Source: a virus | Strand: one strand, 5' to 3' | DNA: 64,000 nucleotides | Virus record (IMG/VR): IMGVR_UViG_3300032315_001401 | Coordinates: 1 to 64,000 of that record | Shown here: positions 38,283 through 47,111 of the stretch, in pieces | How positions within the stretch are numbered: the stretch's first letter is position 1 | Layout of the letters: every line of letters begins with the position of its first letter | Translations under genes and position numbers: made by a program | The notes under the pieces: model-generated | Told to the model about the DNA's origin: nothing | Database searches by the model: none | Seen by the model: only the letters and a program-made list of their open reading frames with translations

Positions 38283-38302
38283 CAGAGTTCGCATTATTTC
38301 CA

Positions 38303-38494
38303 ATGCCCAGAGAGTGGAACACTCCAATTAGAGAACCATGGAATCCTGTCATTAAAAAATGCCTTGATGCTGTTGACGAGCACATCAAGACATATATTAA
38401 AACAGGGGATGAATGGCACTTAATGCAAGCAGAAATATTACGGAAGTATGTAAAAGACTTAAAGATTTGGATTCATAATCAAGAAAAAAGTTAA
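38303..38494 (+). CDS. Small plus-strand protein, 63 aa
   Basis: MPREWNTPIREPWNPVIKKC onward, helical, ends IWIHNQEKS. Convergent with the lysozyme at 38491 (4-nt overlap). Looks conserved in cyanophages; function unknown. Confidence 0.65.
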   Translation: MPREWNTPIREPWNPVIKKCLDAVDEHIKTYIKTGDEWHLMQAEILRKYVKDLKIWIHNQEKS

Positions 38495-38955
38495 GACACC
38501 CAGAGTTTTCCTTCTGCAATTCTTCTTCTTCTCAATCCTGCTTCGACTTTACTACCAGGATTTCGATACATTTCAAGAGTCGCAGGAATTCCTTTCCAAT
38601 CTTTTTCTTTTAACTTTCGGGTAATTGAATTAAAACCCGGAGCATTGTAAAAATCAGCACCAAGATTATAAGCAAAAGAGAGCAATGCCCCCCTTTGATT
38701 ATCATTCATCTCACCCCAATAAGTAATCTTTGATAATTTGGGAAGAAAACGATTCAATACATCGTGCTCCAAAAGACGATCAGCATACTCTTGAGTAATG
38801 ACTCGATCTCTTTTAAATGGAGTATAATTAAAGTCTCTTGTGCTTCCCCATCCAATCGTAATTGGAAGTCCTCCAGTTAAAGGATCTGGATATGCCTTTA
38901 AATGACATCCTTCAAATTCTTTGATTAATTTAATTCCCGGAGTTGGAATATTCAC
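38491..38955 (-). CDS. Glycoside hydrolase 24 (T4-type) lysozyme, 154 aa
   Basis: IKEFEGCHLKAYPDPLTGGL followed by TIGWGST gives the catalytic triad layout E-x8-D-x-T of GH24; GALLSFAYNLGADFYNAPG and GLRRRRIAEGKLW complete the domain. Hydrolyses peptidoglycan. No signal peptide visible, so it would need a holin or virion location. Overlaps the C39-like gene by 4 nt. Confidence 0.9.
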   Translation of the reverse strand: MNIPTPGIKLIKEFEGCHLKAYPDPLTGGLPITIGWGSTRDFNYTPFKRDRVITQEYADRLLEHDVLNRFLPKLSKITYWGEMNDNQRGALLSFAYNLGADFYNAPGFNSITRKLKEKDWKGIPATLEMYRNPGSKVEAGLRRRRIAEGKLWVS

Positions 38956-39656
38956 GACTTTGCTGCATCAAATACTCTTCCCCACCCATCATTTCCTGCA
39001 GGACACCAACGTCTGGAAAGATCTGATTTCTTATATACAGCACCTTTGCCATTGGTTACGGGTCCAGTATAACCATCATTCAAACTACCATAAGGGTCAT
39101 TTACAACATAATCACCAGAAGGTGTCTTTCCAATTACTACAACCATGTGCCCGCCAGTAGGTGCAGATAAAGAACCCCTATGAAGAATCCCGATAACAAC
39201 AGGTCTCCCAGCAGCAATCTCCCGATCAAGATCAGCAAAAGACAAATTGTAACTAAATTGTGAAGAAACACCATAAGACGCAAGAACTTTGGTTTGAACT
39301 GCGTGATCTGTTGTATCGCCAACTGCGAATACTTTGCGAACGTATGCATCATCACCCTTTGATCCTACAAGTGTTCCTGGTTTAAAATACTCAAGACACA
39401 TTGCACAGGAAGATGAATTACAGGTGCGATCAGCATCTCTGTAATTATCTGTTTGTGGAAAATAAGGAACTTGAAGAATTCCTGGAGTTTTTGGTGCTTC
39501 TACTTTAGTTCTAAAAATACGCACCCAATTTGCATCATCAACCATTAAGTCTGATGCTTTTGCAAGAAGATCCTTTTCAAATTGCTCTACTGCTGCAATG
39601 TGTTTTGGATTCTTCTCATCAAAATGTTTAAAAAAGTTATGAAGATCAATTTGCAT
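38952..39656 (-). CDS. C39-like cysteine peptidase, 234 aa
   Basis: LQVPYFPQTDNYRDADRTCN followed by SSCAMCLEYF provides the Q-x6-C catalytic Cys region; TGGHMVVVIGKTPSGDYVVN gives the catalytic His, and NDPYG the Asn/Asp. Peptidase_C39_2 proteins in phages often act on peptidoglycan crossbridges. With the lysozymes on either side this is a cell-wall degradation module. Confidence 0.8.
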   Translation of the reverse strand: MQIDLHNFFKHFDEKNPKHIAAVEQFEKDLLAKASDLMVDDANWVRIFRTKVEAPKTPGILQVPYFPQTDNYRDADRTCNSSSCAMCLEYFKPGTLVGSKGDDAYVRKVFAVGDTTDHAVQTKVLASYGVSSQFSYNLSFADLDREIAAGRPVVIGILHRGSLSAPTGGHMVVVIGKTPSGDYVVNDPYGSLNDGYTGPVTNGKGAVYKKSDLSRRWCPAGNDGWGRVFDAAKS

Positions 39657-39657
39657 T

Positions 39658-39855
39658 TTATTCTCCGATGTATTCTAATGAAAAAATATCATGCTCTGGA
39701 ATATCAGGATTCAACCATTCACTAAACTCAGATTGAATTGCATATGCATCTTCAATATTTTCTTTACTTAGATAATGAATACGATCAATTGCCCAGTCAT
39801 GAGAAGTCCTCAGGGTTTGTTCCAAAGTGACCATAGTATTTAGAGTTTGATTCAT
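39658..39855 (-). CDS. Hypothetical protein, 65 aa
   Basis: MNQTLNTMVTLEQTLRTSHD and an acidic end (PEHDIFSLEYIGE). The longer frame upstream is antisense to the GIY-YIG gene and rejected. One nt upstream of the C39-like gene, likely same transcript. Confidence 0.55.
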   Translation of the reverse strand: MNQTLNTMVTLEQTLRTSHDWAIDRIHYLSKENIEDAYAIQSEFSEWLNPDIPEHDIFSLEYIGE

Positions 39856-39893
39856 TTTTTCAAGTCTATCATTTTTGGGTATGAAAGGCAAGT

Positions 39894-39900
39894 CTAAATA
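39894..39900 (+). promoter_or_regulatory. Late-type promoter CTAAATA, plus strand
   Basis: 19 nt before the ATG at 39919. Confidence 0.45.
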
Positions 39901-39918
39901 AGCAAATAAGGTATGCTT

Positions 39919-40344
39919 ATGAATTGGCAATATAATGGTGAGGTCTTTACCGATGTTCCCAAAGGAATGGAGGGATTTGTTTACATAATTACGAATCTTA
40001 CGAATAATAAAAAATATATTGGCAAAAAACATTTCTGGACAAGGCAAAAGGATAGAAAGACTGGACGAAGAAAAACTTTAGAAAGTGATTGGAAAAATTA
40101 CTTTGGTTCTTGTGATGAATTAAATGAAGATGTAAAGACTTTAGGTAAAGAACATTTTCTTCGAGAAATCCTATATCTTTGCCCTCATAAGAAGTCAATG
40201 AGTTATTATGAAACCTATGAACAGTTCAAAAGAAATGTTTTGTTAAGTGAAGACTATTATAATACGAATATTGGTGGCACTTTCTATATGAGTGAGTCTG
40301 AAAGGATTTATGGTGTGGTCCTTAAGAGCTCAAAGTATTATTAA
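39919..40344 (+). CDS. GIY-YIG endonuclease, 141 aa, plus strand
   Basis: GFVYIITNLTNNKKYIGKKH is a textbook GIY-YIG start (V-Y-I, Y-I-G), then KTLESDWKNYFGSCDELNED and a conserved E in YYETYEQF. ATG at 39919 chosen because AAGG lies 7 nt upstream. Convergent with the 40433 gene across a terminator. Resembles short cyanophage endonucleases. Confidence 0.85.
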   Translation: MNWQYNGEVFTDVPKGMEGFVYIITNLTNNKKYIGKKHFWTRQKDRKTGRRKTLESDWKNYFGSCDELNEDVKTLGKEHFLREILYLCPHKKSMSYYETYEQFKRNVLLSEDYYNTNIGGTFYMSESERIYGVVLKSSKYY

Positions 40345-40374
40345 ATATAACTTATCTTCAACGGAGACAAACCT

Positions 40375-40412
40375 AGTCTAGCAATAAAAAAGCACCCTGT
40401 CAAGAGGGTGCT
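40375..40412 (-). terminator. Bidirectional terminator with a promoter-like TTGACA in its loop
   Basis: Stem AGCACCCT/AGGGTGCT (40391-40412), loop GTCAAG, T-run on both sides (better on minus). Minus strand: TTGACA (40398-40403), 17 bp, TAGACT (40375-40380). Confidence 0.72.
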
Positions 40413-40432
40413 TTGAATTATGTTAGGATTTA

Positions 40433-41740
40433 TCAATCCTTCTTTGGCATTCTAGCGCCAGTTTTGTGTCTTTCAACACCTGCAGAATCCCTATAGGTTT
40501 CACTTTCTCTTCTTGGTGTTACATAACCAACTCCGGGAACTGCACCAGTTTGTCCAGCATCTCTAGCAGCATTTCTTGCTGCTGCTCTTTGTGCTGCTCT
40601 CCTACGATTTTTATCGTAGTTTGCACCTTCATTGATAACTTCTTCGACAATATCACGGATGACTTCTGCATCCATTTCCATCATTACATAAAGTGCTTCA
40701 TCTACGGTCTCTACGTGCCCGTTGTCGATGAGATACTCAAGAACTAAATCAAAAGCATCATACTCATAAGACTGGTTTAGCATCTTCTCTCTAGCGGTCT
40801 GTCTGGGTGCTACAGGGGTTGGTTTAGGGGTTGCAGCAAGGGCAGCGGTCTGCTTAACTTCAGGTGCTTTAAATGCTTTTGCACCAGCTTCCTGACCCGC
40901 TGATTGAATTTTAGCAGTGGTGCCAGCAGCCTTTGCCGCCTGAAGTGCTTTTTCTGGAGAAGCACCAGAAGCTCTTGCTGCTTGTGCTGCTTTTAATTCT
41001 GCAGAAGTTGGGGTTCTTCTTTCAAATGAAGTATTTCCTAATTTTCCAATTGCCGGTGCTGGAGGTTTTGGAGATGCTGTAGGTTGAGATGGTCTTAATT
41101 TATTAAGATCGGCAGTTCCACCACCGCCGGTGCCACTACCACCACCGCCAGTGCCACTACCACCACCGCCAGTGCCGCCGGTGGATCCAAGACGGGATTT
41201 TCTTGCTGCGAGAGCATCGTTATAATTTGCGTATGTTTTTCCATCAGATGATGAATAATATTTCCCTTTTGATTTTGCAAAATCTTGTTTTGCTTTCAAA
41301 GAAGGTTGATTACCTGCTGTATTATCAGGTTTTGAATTATCAGGTTTTGAATTATCAGGTTTTGGACCTTTTAGGGCAAGTTGTCCCCTTTTAATTACTT
41401 CATCTCTAGATAGATTTTCTCTTCTACCTCTTGCAGCATTTAAAGCTGCTTCTCCACCGCCAGCTTTGAATTCTTTTTGTGATTGATTAAGTTGTTTTTG
41501 TCTTGCTTCTTGTTCTGCCTTTGCCCTTAAAGCTCTTACATCTCCTACTACTTCCTCAATATAATTCTCATACATCTCTTCCCAAGTATAATCACTCAAG
41601 TCATAACCTTCTTCTAAAAGTGAGTTAACCCAGTTTTCAACTTCTTCCCAAATTTGCTCTTCAGTGAGTTCTTGTGGGGCATAAACTGATGCATACGCTT
41701 CCATCAAGTTTTTTGCATCACTTCCAGTAAGTCTAGACAT
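40433..41740 (-). CDS. Head-associated-type protein with low-complexity linkers, 435 aa
   Basis: N-terminus MSRLTGSDAKNLMEAYASVY (L-x-E-A-Y site, as in the 36302 gene), acidic block to about 80, triple KPDNS repeat, a GTGGGGSGTGGGG linker, Ala/Pro-rich core, then a C-terminal domain YDAFDLVLEYLIDNGHVETV shared with the 36302 protein and a basic tail. Virion or scaffold protein is inferred. Late promoter at 41765. Confidence 0.65.
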   Translation of the reverse strand: MSRLTGSDAKNLMEAYASVYAPQELTEEQIWEEVENWVNSLLEEGYDLSDYTWEEMYENYIEEVVGDVRALRAKAEQEARQKQLNQSQKEFKAGGGEAALNAARGRRENLSRDEVIKRGQLALKGPKPDNSKPDNSKPDNTAGNQPSLKAKQDFAKSKGKYYSSSDGKTYANYNDALAARKSRLGSTGGTGGGGSGTGGGGSGTGGGGTADLNKLRPSQPTASPKPPAPAIGKLGNTSFERRTPTSAELKAAQAARASGASPEKALQAAKAAGTTAKIQSAGQEAGAKAFKAPEVKQTAALAATPKPTPVAPRQTAREKMLNQSYEYDAFDLVLEYLIDNGHVETVDEALYVMMEMDAEVIRDIVEEVINEGANYDKNRRRAAQRAAARNAARDAGQTGAVPGVGYVTPRRESETYRDSAGVERHKTGARMPKKD

Positions 41741-41764
41741 TTTTTACTTTTAATTCTTTAATTT

Positions 41765-41772
41765 TATTTATA
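41765..41772 (-). promoter_or_regulatory. Late promoter TATAAATA
   Basis: 24 nt before the ATG at 41740, fused to the T-run of the terminator at 41779-41797. Confidence 0.72.
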
Positions 41773-41778
41773 AAAAAA

Positions 41779-41797
41779 GAGGGTCTTAACGACCCTC
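41779..41797 (-). terminator. Terminator of the nrd operon
   Basis: GAGGGTC-N5-GACCCTC stem then TTTTTTT; it contains the stop codon of the 47-residue gene. Confidence 0.85.
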
Positions 41798-41929
41798 AAC
41801 ATTATCTTCTAACCAAACATAAGAATAATCAAAGTCTCCAAATAAAAACTTATCTGATTCTGCTGCTTCCTTATAAGAGTTTTTCATTTCTTCAATATCC
41901 CACTCTATGTTGGGACTTTCAGTATTCAT
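41786..41929 (-). CDS. Acidic 47-residue protein after nrdB
   Basis: MNTESPNIEWDIEEMKNSYK onward; pI clearly acidic. ATG overlaps the nrdB TGA (ATGA). Occupies the place where many cyanophages have a glutaredoxin, but no C-x-x-C is present. Function unknown. Confidence 0.65.
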   Translation of the reverse strand: MNTESPNIEWDIEEMKNSYKEAAESDKFLFGDFDYSYVWLEDNVEGR

Positions 41930-43107
41930 AGTTTAAATCCGGCAAAAGTATCATTCTTCATATCTTGCTTAATGCCGCCAATCAAATATTGCTCAATTTC
42001 TACTTCTTGAGGAGCATTTTGAAGACTTCTGGAATTTAACCAATGGTCAGTCCAAGGAAGTGGATTATTCTTTGCAGAAACATCATAAAGTGGGCGAAGT
42101 CCAATTGCTTTCATTCTGCGATTAGCAACCCACTCAACATATTGCTGAAGAAGTTTATCATTTAAACCAATCATTGATCCGTTTTTAAACAGATATTCTG
42201 CCCAAAGTTTTTCTTGATTGACTGCCTTCTCAAAGGTCTTGTAAACCCACTGTTCCTCTTCTTGTGAGATTTTCTTCATATCAGGGTCATCACCCTCTTT
42301 CCACTTGTTTAGAATGTTTTGGGTGATGACCAAATGCTGACTTTCATCACGAGCAATCAATGAGATGATCTTTGCACTTCCTTCCATAAGCTTGAGTTCG
42401 CCAAATGCAAAACTGCAAGCGAAACTGACATAAAAGCGAATACCTTCAAGAATATTAACGTTTGCAACTGCTCTGAACAATTTTCTTTTAAGTTCATATC
42501 TTGTATCTTGTGCGGTGGGAACTTGTTCTAACGCATGAATCCAATCATTAGATGTTCCATAATGTTGAGCACCATTAATAAAATCATTGTATGATTCAGT
42601 AACACTAACAGCACGTTCCATAATACGATCATCATTTAGAATCGTATCGAAAACTTCAGAGGGATCCGAATACACATTTTTTATAATGTATGTATAAGAT
42701 CTGGAATGAATCATTTCCATGAATTCCCAGACTTTCATACACGCTTCCAATTCGGGAAGAGAACAATATGGAGCAAATGCCATACCAGGACCACGACCTT
42801 GAACTGAATCAAGCATAATCTGATATTTCAAGTTACTAGTAAAAATATGTTTCTGCTCAGGACGAAGAGTTTGATAGTCTCCTCTGTCCTTTTGTAACGA
42901 AATTTCTTCAGGTCTCCAAAAGTAACTTAATTGTTGTTGAGTTAATTTATCAAAAACTGGATACTTGTATTGGTCATAACGCTGTAGACCTAATGGTTGT
43001 CCAAAAAACATTGGTTGCTTTTTAGTATCTACCTCTTGAGAATTGAAAACGGTCATTGATTCGACCATGTTTTTTTCCTCTGAATTTTTTTTGAAATTAA
43101 AAACCAT
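41926..43107 (-). CDS. nrdB: Ribonucleotide reductase class Ia beta subunit
   Basis: 393 residues. FFGQPLGLQRYDQYKYPVFD, the iron-binding EFMEMIHSRSYTYI (E-x-x-H) and ISLIARDESQHLVITQNIL (E-x-x-H) motifs of NrdB are present. Houses the di-iron tyrosyl radical cofactor and pairs with NrdA upstream. Supplies dNTPs for phage replication. Confidence 0.95.
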   Translation of the reverse strand: MVFNFKKNSEEKNMVESMTVFNSQEVDTKKQPMFFGQPLGLQRYDQYKYPVFDKLTQQQLSYFWRPEEISLQKDRGDYQTLRPEQKHIFTSNLKYQIMLDSVQGRGPGMAFAPYCSLPELEACMKVWEFMEMIHSRSYTYIIKNVYSDPSEVFDTILNDDRIMERAVSVTESYNDFINGAQHYGTSNDWIHALEQVPTAQDTRYELKRKLFRAVANVNILEGIRFYVSFACSFAFGELKLMEGSAKIISLIARDESQHLVITQNILNKWKEGDDPDMKKISQEEEQWVYKTFEKAVNQEKLWAEYLFKNGSMIGLNDKLLQQYVEWVANRRMKAIGLRPLYDVSAKNNPLPWTDHWLNSRSLQNAPQEVEIEQYLIGGIKQDMKNDTFAGFKL

Positions 43108-43156
43108 ACTTCCCTCAATAAATTAACTTTAACTCACACTGTAATATTTAACTGAA

Positions 43157-45457
43157 TCAGATTTTGCAACTTTCACAATCTTCTTCACTACTTCCCATAA
43201 TATCATCAAGAAGAGATTGCAGTTCTTGTTTTGGTTCTTCAACTACTTCATCGGTCTTAATGTCGTAGGTATTCTGATAATATGAAGTCTTCCAACCGTA
43301 ACGGTAAGTAGTCAACAGGTCATTCGCCATTACGCTAACAGGGACTTCATTATCTGGATAATTCTGCGGGTTATAGGACCAGTTTCCACTAATCGCTTGA
43401 TCGAAGAATTTTTGCATAACAGCAACAATATTGATGTAACCACTATTGCTAGGCATATCCCACAGAAGCGTATAATTGTTCTTAAGTGTTTGATACTGGG
43501 GAACAATTTGCTTAAGTGGACCCTTCTTCGATTTCTTAACGGACAGGTATCCTCTAGGTGGTTCGATTCCATTGGTTGCATTTGACACAACGGAACTGCT
43601 CTCCGATGGCATCTGTGCGGACAATGTTGAGTTCCGTACCCCATACTTCTTGACACGCTGCCGTAATGTCTCCCAATCATATTTAAGTTCGTTAGGTACA
43701 ATCTCATCTACATCTTTCTTGTAAGTATCTATAGGAAGAATTCCTTGAGCATATTTTGTTCGGTGAGAATATTCACAAGGTCCTTTTTCTCTAGCAAGTC
43801 TTACAGTTGCCCGAATCAGATAATACTGGAATGCTTCGGTAAGATCATGAACCAGTTTCCAAGCGCCAGGATTGCCGTAATGCTCCCCGTGCTTGGCGAG
43901 ATAATGTGCTAGACCAATGTAACCCACCCCAAGAGAACGACGTGCTCTGGTGGCGATTTCCGCTGCTTTGACGGGATATCCCTGAAAATCGATAAGTTCG
44001 TCAAGACTCCTAACGGTAAGGTCACAGAGACTCTCCAATTCATCATTTGACTTCAATTTACCAACATTAATTGCAGAAAGAATGCAAAGGGCAATTTCAC
44101 CATCGGGATCGTCAATATGCTGAATGGGTTTGGTTGGTAGAGTAATTTCCTGGCAGAGATTACTCATCTCAATCTTATCGATAAAGGAAGAGTGGGAGTT
44201 GCAATGGTCGATATTCATAATGTAGATACGACCAGTTTCGGCACGTTCTTTCAGGAGGTCCAAAAAGAGTTCTTGAGCGCCGATAGTTTTTCTTGGAATA
44301 GACTCATCTCGTTCATAACGAAGATATAACTCGTCAAATCCATCAGTGCCAAAAGCATCATACAGACCAGGAACAAGATGTGGAGAGAAGAGTGTGATCT
44401 CTTCGTTATGGATGAATCGTTCATAGAAGAGTTTGGAGATTTGAATAGAGTAGTCTAGTTTACGAACACGATTATCTTCTGTTCCTTTATTATTTTTTAG
44501 TACTAGGATATCCTCTATTTCTTGATGCCAGATTGGAAAGTGTACAGTAGCACTTCCACCACGAATCCCGTTTTGTGTACAACTTCGGACAGTTGCCTCA
44601 AATTTTTTGAGGAATGGGACAACGCCCGTATGCATAACTTCTCCGCCTCTGATTTTAGCGTTGATGCCCCTGATGCGACCTGCGTTGATACCAATTCCTG
44701 CTCTTTGAGCAACATACCTAAAAATTGCAGCATCACTAGACTCGATACTGCGCATGGTGTCATCAACATCAACAAGAACGCAACTTGCATATTGACGAAG
44801 TGGGGTTCTAACACCTGCCATGATTGGCGTGGGAATGTTGATTTTGTGCTTTGAGATTGCGTCATAATACTTCCTAACGTAATCTAGACGGGTTTCTTTA
44901 GGATACTTTGAAAAGATAGTCGCCGCAATCAAAAGATACATGAATTGTGGCGTTTCATAAAGATTGCCAGTGCTTCTATCTTGCACAAGATACTTATCCA
45001 CAACCTGACGAAGACCGGCATAAGTAAACAGATAATCGCGTCCATGATCTATAAAACTCTCAAGTTTTTCAAATTCTTCTTCAGAATAAAGATCTAGAAT
45101 TTCAGCGTCATAGACTCCTTTCTCAACACACCTCTTCGTATGCTCCAATACAGTTGAGTTGTCATACATTCTTCCAAAAATTTGTTTGCGAATCGCAAAT
45201 AAAAGAAGACGAGCAGCAACAAACTGATAATTGGGATGCTCAAGGTCAATCAAATCAGAAGCAGAACGAATCAGAATCTCTTGAATCTCTGCAGTAGTAA
45301 TTCCATTATAAAATTGAATTCCAGACTGCATTTCAACCTGCGAAGCAGAAACTCCAGCAAGATCTTTACACGCCTCTTCAACCATTACATGAAGTTTGTT
45401 CAGATTGAGAGATTCTGTATCACCACTTCTTTTAACAACTTTTGTTCCGTTACTCAT
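43157..45457 (-). CDS. nrdA: Ribonucleotide reductase class Ia alpha subunit
   Basis: 766 residues. RYASCVLVDVDDTM carries an active-site Cys, RAGIGINAGRIRG, NLCQEITLPTKP the thiyl-radical Cys block, SAQMPSESSSVVSNATNGIE the substrate loop, and C-terminal EEDCESCKI the redox-shuttle C-x-x-C. ATG at 45457 overlaps the primase stop (ATGA) and has AAAGG upstream; the TTG four codons earlier is rejected. ATP-cone-like N-terminus (VKRSGDTESLNLNKLHVMVE). Confidence 0.96.
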   Translation of the reverse strand: MSNGTKVVKRSGDTESLNLNKLHVMVEEACKDLAGVSASQVEMQSGIQFYNGITTAEIQEILIRSASDLIDLEHPNYQFVAARLLLFAIRKQIFGRMYDNSTVLEHTKRCVEKGVYDAEILDLYSEEEFEKLESFIDHGRDYLFTYAGLRQVVDKYLVQDRSTGNLYETPQFMYLLIAATIFSKYPKETRLDYVRKYYDAISKHKINIPTPIMAGVRTPLRQYASCVLVDVDDTMRSIESSDAAIFRYVAQRAGIGINAGRIRGINAKIRGGEVMHTGVVPFLKKFEATVRSCTQNGIRGGSATVHFPIWHQEIEDILVLKNNKGTEDNRVRKLDYSIQISKLFYERFIHNEEITLFSPHLVPGLYDAFGTDGFDELYLRYERDESIPRKTIGAQELFLDLLKERAETGRIYIMNIDHCNSHSSFIDKIEMSNLCQEITLPTKPIQHIDDPDGEIALCILSAINVGKLKSNDELESLCDLTVRSLDELIDFQGYPVKAAEIATRARRSLGVGYIGLAHYLAKHGEHYGNPGAWKLVHDLTEAFQYYLIRATVRLAREKGPCEYSHRTKYAQGILPIDTYKKDVDEIVPNELKYDWETLRQRVKKYGVRNSTLSAQMPSESSSVVSNATNGIEPPRGYLSVKKSKKGPLKQIVPQYQTLKNNYTLLWDMPSNSGYINIVAVMQKFFDQAISGNWSYNPQNYPDNEVPVSVMANDLLTTYRYGWKTSYYQNTYDIKTDEVVEEPKQELQSLLDDIMGSSEEDCESCKI

Positions 45458-46425
45458 ACCTTTTTCCAATTGTTGAATTTAATTTTTGCTTCTAAGCCTG
45501 CATATGTATTTGATTTTAACATATCCATAACATTATGTCCAGCAAGGATCATGTCGTTTATATCCTTCTCTAAAATAGTTGTTGGCCAGATGACGACTGT
45601 TTCACCTCTTCGGATACACTTTTCAATACGACTAACAATTTCTCTATTACGGGGTTCATTATCATAAACAAAAATGAGATCATTTCCCTCAAGACAACTA
45701 ACATCACCATCACTGCCACACAGAGCGACACTATTGTCGATGAAAGTGCTGTCAAAGGGTCCTTCGACCACATAGATTGGTAATTTCTCATTGACTGTGT
45801 TAAGTCCATAAATTTTTGGTGCTCCCTCATTAAGCATCACGGTAATGTATTTAACAGAATTAGGAACTAAAGATCTTCCCTGAAATCCTATCAAGTTAGA
45901 GTCTTTATCATACATTGGTATAATAATGCGACTCTCATCCCTAGTGATAGTGTCAAAAGTTTGTTTTTGTGTATTTACCCACTCTTTAAATTTATCAGCG
46001 AAATAAAACTTTTCTGGATTTACCTTCCGTCTTTCCAGATATTCTTTAGCAATTGGAATTTCTGATGCTTTAGGTAAATCAAGTTTCTTTTTAAAGACCG
46101 GTTTAACAAAATCAAACTTGGGTTCTTCAACCACAAAGTTCTTTCCGGTATGACCCTCCTTAAACTTCTCCATTATATACTGTTTATGGAGGGATGGGTC
46201 TAATTCTTTAAGAAAATTATTGAAGGACAAACTTGCCCCACAGTTGTGGCACTTAAAGTTTGTATTATTTTTTACTGTGTAAATGTATCCCCTTGTCTTG
46301 TTTTTATTCTTTTGAGAGTCGCCACACAGAGGACACCGGAAATTGTAGAGATCTGCCTTAACTCTTTTAAATTTCTGTAAGCGCGACGAAACTAGTCCAA
46401 TATACTTGGAGTCAATCAAATCCAT
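45454..46425 (-). CDS. 61: DNA primase, T4 gp61-like
   Basis: 323 residues. N-terminal zinc finger CPLCGDSQ ... FKCHNCG, then a Toprim-type core with YVVEGPFDSTFID (catalytic Glu) and LIFVYDNEPRNREIVSR (D-x-D-like). Makes RNA primers for lagging-strand synthesis with the gp41 helicase. Confidence 0.9.
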   Translation of the reverse strand: MDLIDSKYIGLVSSRLQKFKRVKADLYNFRCPLCGDSQKNKNKTRGYIYTVKNNTNFKCHNCGASLSFNNFLKELDPSLHKQYIMEKFKEGHTGKNFVVEEPKFDFVKPVFKKKLDLPKASEIPIAKEYLERRKVNPEKFYFADKFKEWVNTQKQTFDTITRDESRIIIPMYDKDSNLIGFQGRSLVPNSVKYITVMLNEGAPKIYGLNTVNEKLPIYVVEGPFDSTFIDNSVALCGSDGDVSCLEGNDLIFVYDNEPRNREIVSRIEKCIRRGETVVIWPTTILEKDINDMILAGHNVMDMLKSNTYAGLEAKIKFNNWKKV

Positions 46426-46438
46426 TATAAAGAGGTTA

Positions 46439-46858
46439 CTACTTCGTGCTCTCTATCCTAACAGGTTGTGAGTCTGGTGTCAATATATCTACAACCATAT
46501 GGGATTGTGAAACTGCAAAAGAAACTACAACGGCAATTCCAACAATAATCCAACGAAACTTTGCAATATCTTCAACTTTCATTTCCAACGCTTTAATTCT
46601 ATCCGTTACGCCCTTATGTTGATCTCTATTTTCGTCCTTTAATTCTCCAATCATTCTAGAAATCATCTCATCCGTTTTAACAGACTGCTCAATTTTTTCA
46701 TCATGGACTGCCAGCATCTTACTGATGTTTTGACTGGTCTTGCCCATAATTTGAATTGCTTCATCAATCTTTTTTAACAAAAGTTCGTATGATGAAAGAC
46801 GCTCTTCTAAAACTGCGATCTTGGTGTCTGGTGATGGTGTGGTATTTTGGTTAAACAT
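46439..46858 (-). CDS. Coiled-coil protein with C-terminal membrane helix, 139 aa
   Basis: Residues 10-85 are heptad-rich (VLEERLSSYELLLKKIDEAI), then FRWIIVGIAVVVSFAVSQSH is a membrane helix followed by a short tail. Conserved-looking next to gp61 in cyanophages. Role unknown; may be membrane-anchored replication or lysis factor. Confidence 0.65.
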   Translation of the reverse strand: MFNQNTTPSPDTKIAVLEERLSSYELLLKKIDEAIQIMGKTSQNISKMLAVHDEKIEQSVKTDEMISRMIGELKDENRDQHKGVTDRIKALEMKVEDIAKFRWIIVGIAVVVSFAVSQSHMVVDILTPDSQPVRIESTK

Positions 46859-46898
46859 TTTTCTTTCCGGTAAGATTTGCTCATAACAAACCCATTAC

Positions 46899-46906
46899 TA
46901 TTTATT
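46899..46906 (-). promoter_or_regulatory. Late-type motif AATAAATA
   Basis: 41 nt before the ATG at 46858. Confidence 0.35.
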
Positions 46907-47111
46907 CACCCTTCAAATACTGCAACCACCACTTACGCGATCTCCTTCCACCCTTCGCATATGTCTTTTTTTTCTTTGAAGGAAATACTGGAGGAGTGCC
47001 AGTGTTGATATTATATCCAAGAGATTTTTCACCATCACCAACCACGTTTGCAATCTCACCTTCTTCTTTAAGATTATGAATAATTTGGATTAGTCTATCT
47101 AGTTTATTCAT
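46902..47111 (-). CDS. Small basic protein, 69 aa
   Basis: MNKLDRLIQIIHNLKEEGEI then a basic tail KKKKTYAKGGRRSRKWWLQY. Start at 47111 chosen because the ATG shares a base with the upstream TAA (TAATG). Function unknown. Confidence 0.62.
   Translation of the reverse strand: MNKLDRLIQIIHNLKEEGEIANVVGDGEKSLGYNINTGTPPVFPSKKKKTYAKGGRRSRKWWLQYLKGE

Larger units (their letters stand above)
38092..38302. other. Intergenic region with leader and divergent promoters
   Basis: About 210 nt without a gene. Holds TTGACA-N17-TATTAT (minus, 38223-38251), a CCCTG/CAGGG hairpin and a long leader for the lysozyme gene, and CATAAATA (plus, 38275-38282) for the plus-strand gene. Confidence 0.5.

Noticed and set aside
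39658-40047. 129-codon version of the small gene at 39658
   Set aside because: Its first 64 codons are antisense to the GIY-YIG gene, which has clear family motifs; the shorter ATG fits.
43330-43707. 125-codon frame inside nrdA
   Set aside because: Same-strand, other-frame shadow of nrdA, with no domain or ribosome-binding site.
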